A DNA stretch of 5,419 bases from positions 1 through 5,419 of the forward strand of contig JAKIVF010000169.1 in assembly GCA_021647145.1 (NCBI GenBank), read 5' to 3'. The position numbers were made by a program, and so were the translations under genes. The notes below the pieces were generated by a model, which worked only from the letters and a program-made list of their open reading frames with translations, had not been told where the DNA came from and did no database searches. The stretch is from Methylococcaceae bacterium (GTDB lineage: Bacteria; Pseudomonadota; Gammaproteobacteria; Methylococcales; Methylomonadaceae). Shown piece after piece: positions 5,393 to 5,419 of this stretch. The stretch's first letter is position 1. Each line of letters begins with the position of its first letter.

Positions 5393-5419
5393 ATGAAAGC
5401 CATTATGAATATTAAAGAA
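5393..5419 (+). CDS. Possible start of an IS21 istA transposase gene (3' partial)
   Basis: An ATG at 5393 opens MKAIMNIKE and continues in frame to the window edge; a second in-frame ATG at 5405 gives MNIKE. Many IS21-family IstA proteins start with a Met followed by a short (K/R)(N/K)I(K/R)E block leading into a helix-turn-helix, and the location just inside paired direct repeats fits istA. No clear Shine-Dalgarno sequence is visible and only nine codons are in view, so this call rests mostly on context. Confidence 0.3.

Larger units (their letters stand above)
5280..5419 (+). mobile_element. Probable left end of an IS21-family insertion sequence (partial)
   Basis: Two 21-base imperfect direct repeats, 5301-5321 and 5336-5356, match at 17 of 21 positions and are spaced 35 bases apart. 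They share TCCAATA and AATGAGTCT. Multiple subterminal direct repeats that bind the transposase are a hallmark of IS21-family ends, whose tips usually start with TG; TGTTACATAG at 5280 is a candidate tip. A reading frame whose start fits an IstA-like N-terminus opens 37 bases after the second repeat. The element runs out of the window, so the family is inferred, and the exact tip and target duplication cannot be set. Confidence 0.45.

Noticed and set aside
5282..5419. 45-codon open minus-strand frame running in from the right edge
   Set aside because: Its product is rich in F, H and C without a family motif and it crosses both direct repeats; a gene end there would fit the hairpin downstream, but the insertion-sequence reading explains the repeats better.

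Overview
The window is AT-rich bacterial DNA. It carries a FabB-type ketoacyl-ACP synthase (with the invariant SSACATSAH core) and a TtcA with both cysteine pairs. Together these point to a low-GC gammaproteobacterium; I cannot name the genus from the sequence.

Layout, left to right. (1) Positions 2-1207, +: fabB, missing about six N-terminal codons at the window edge. (2) 1303-2157, +: ttcA, the tRNA 2-thiocytidine-32 synthetase. Its nearest Shine-Dalgarno-like sequence is folded into a small hairpin. (3) 2178-2209: a perfect hexanucleotide microsatellite, (ATAACA) x 5.3, leading into a TATAAT box and a TTG-started gene. (4) 2251-3918, +: a 555-residue soluble PAS-GGDEF-EAL protein for cyclic-di-GMP turnover. 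(5) 5192-3928, -: a two-gene unit facing the GGDEF-EAL gene. It encodes an exported FMN-binding protein with a flavinylation motif (SGAT) and a PepSY-type membrane protein. The stop of the first and start of the second overlap as TAATG. (6) 5193-5280: the control region of that unit, holding a candidate promoter, an inverted repeat, a tandem 8-mer and a strong hairpin. (7) About 5280-5419: two 21-base direct repeats followed by a short open reading frame that runs off the edge. I read this, with moderate confidence, as the left end of an IS21-family insertion sequence with the first codons of istA.

fabB and ttcA are housekeeping genes for unsaturated fatty acid synthesis and tRNA modification. 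The PAS-GGDEF-EAL gene is a signalling gene with its own likely promoter. The FMN-binding/PepSY pair is most simply read as a membrane electron-transfer module. In it, a periplasmic covalent flavin would exchange electrons with a two-helix membrane protein whose four histidines lie close to or between its membrane segments. Its substrate cannot be told from this window. The most unusual signals are the hexamer repeat whose last copy sits at the -35 position of the cyclic-di-GMP gene, the crowded control region of the flavin/PepSY unit, and the insertion-sequence end beside it.
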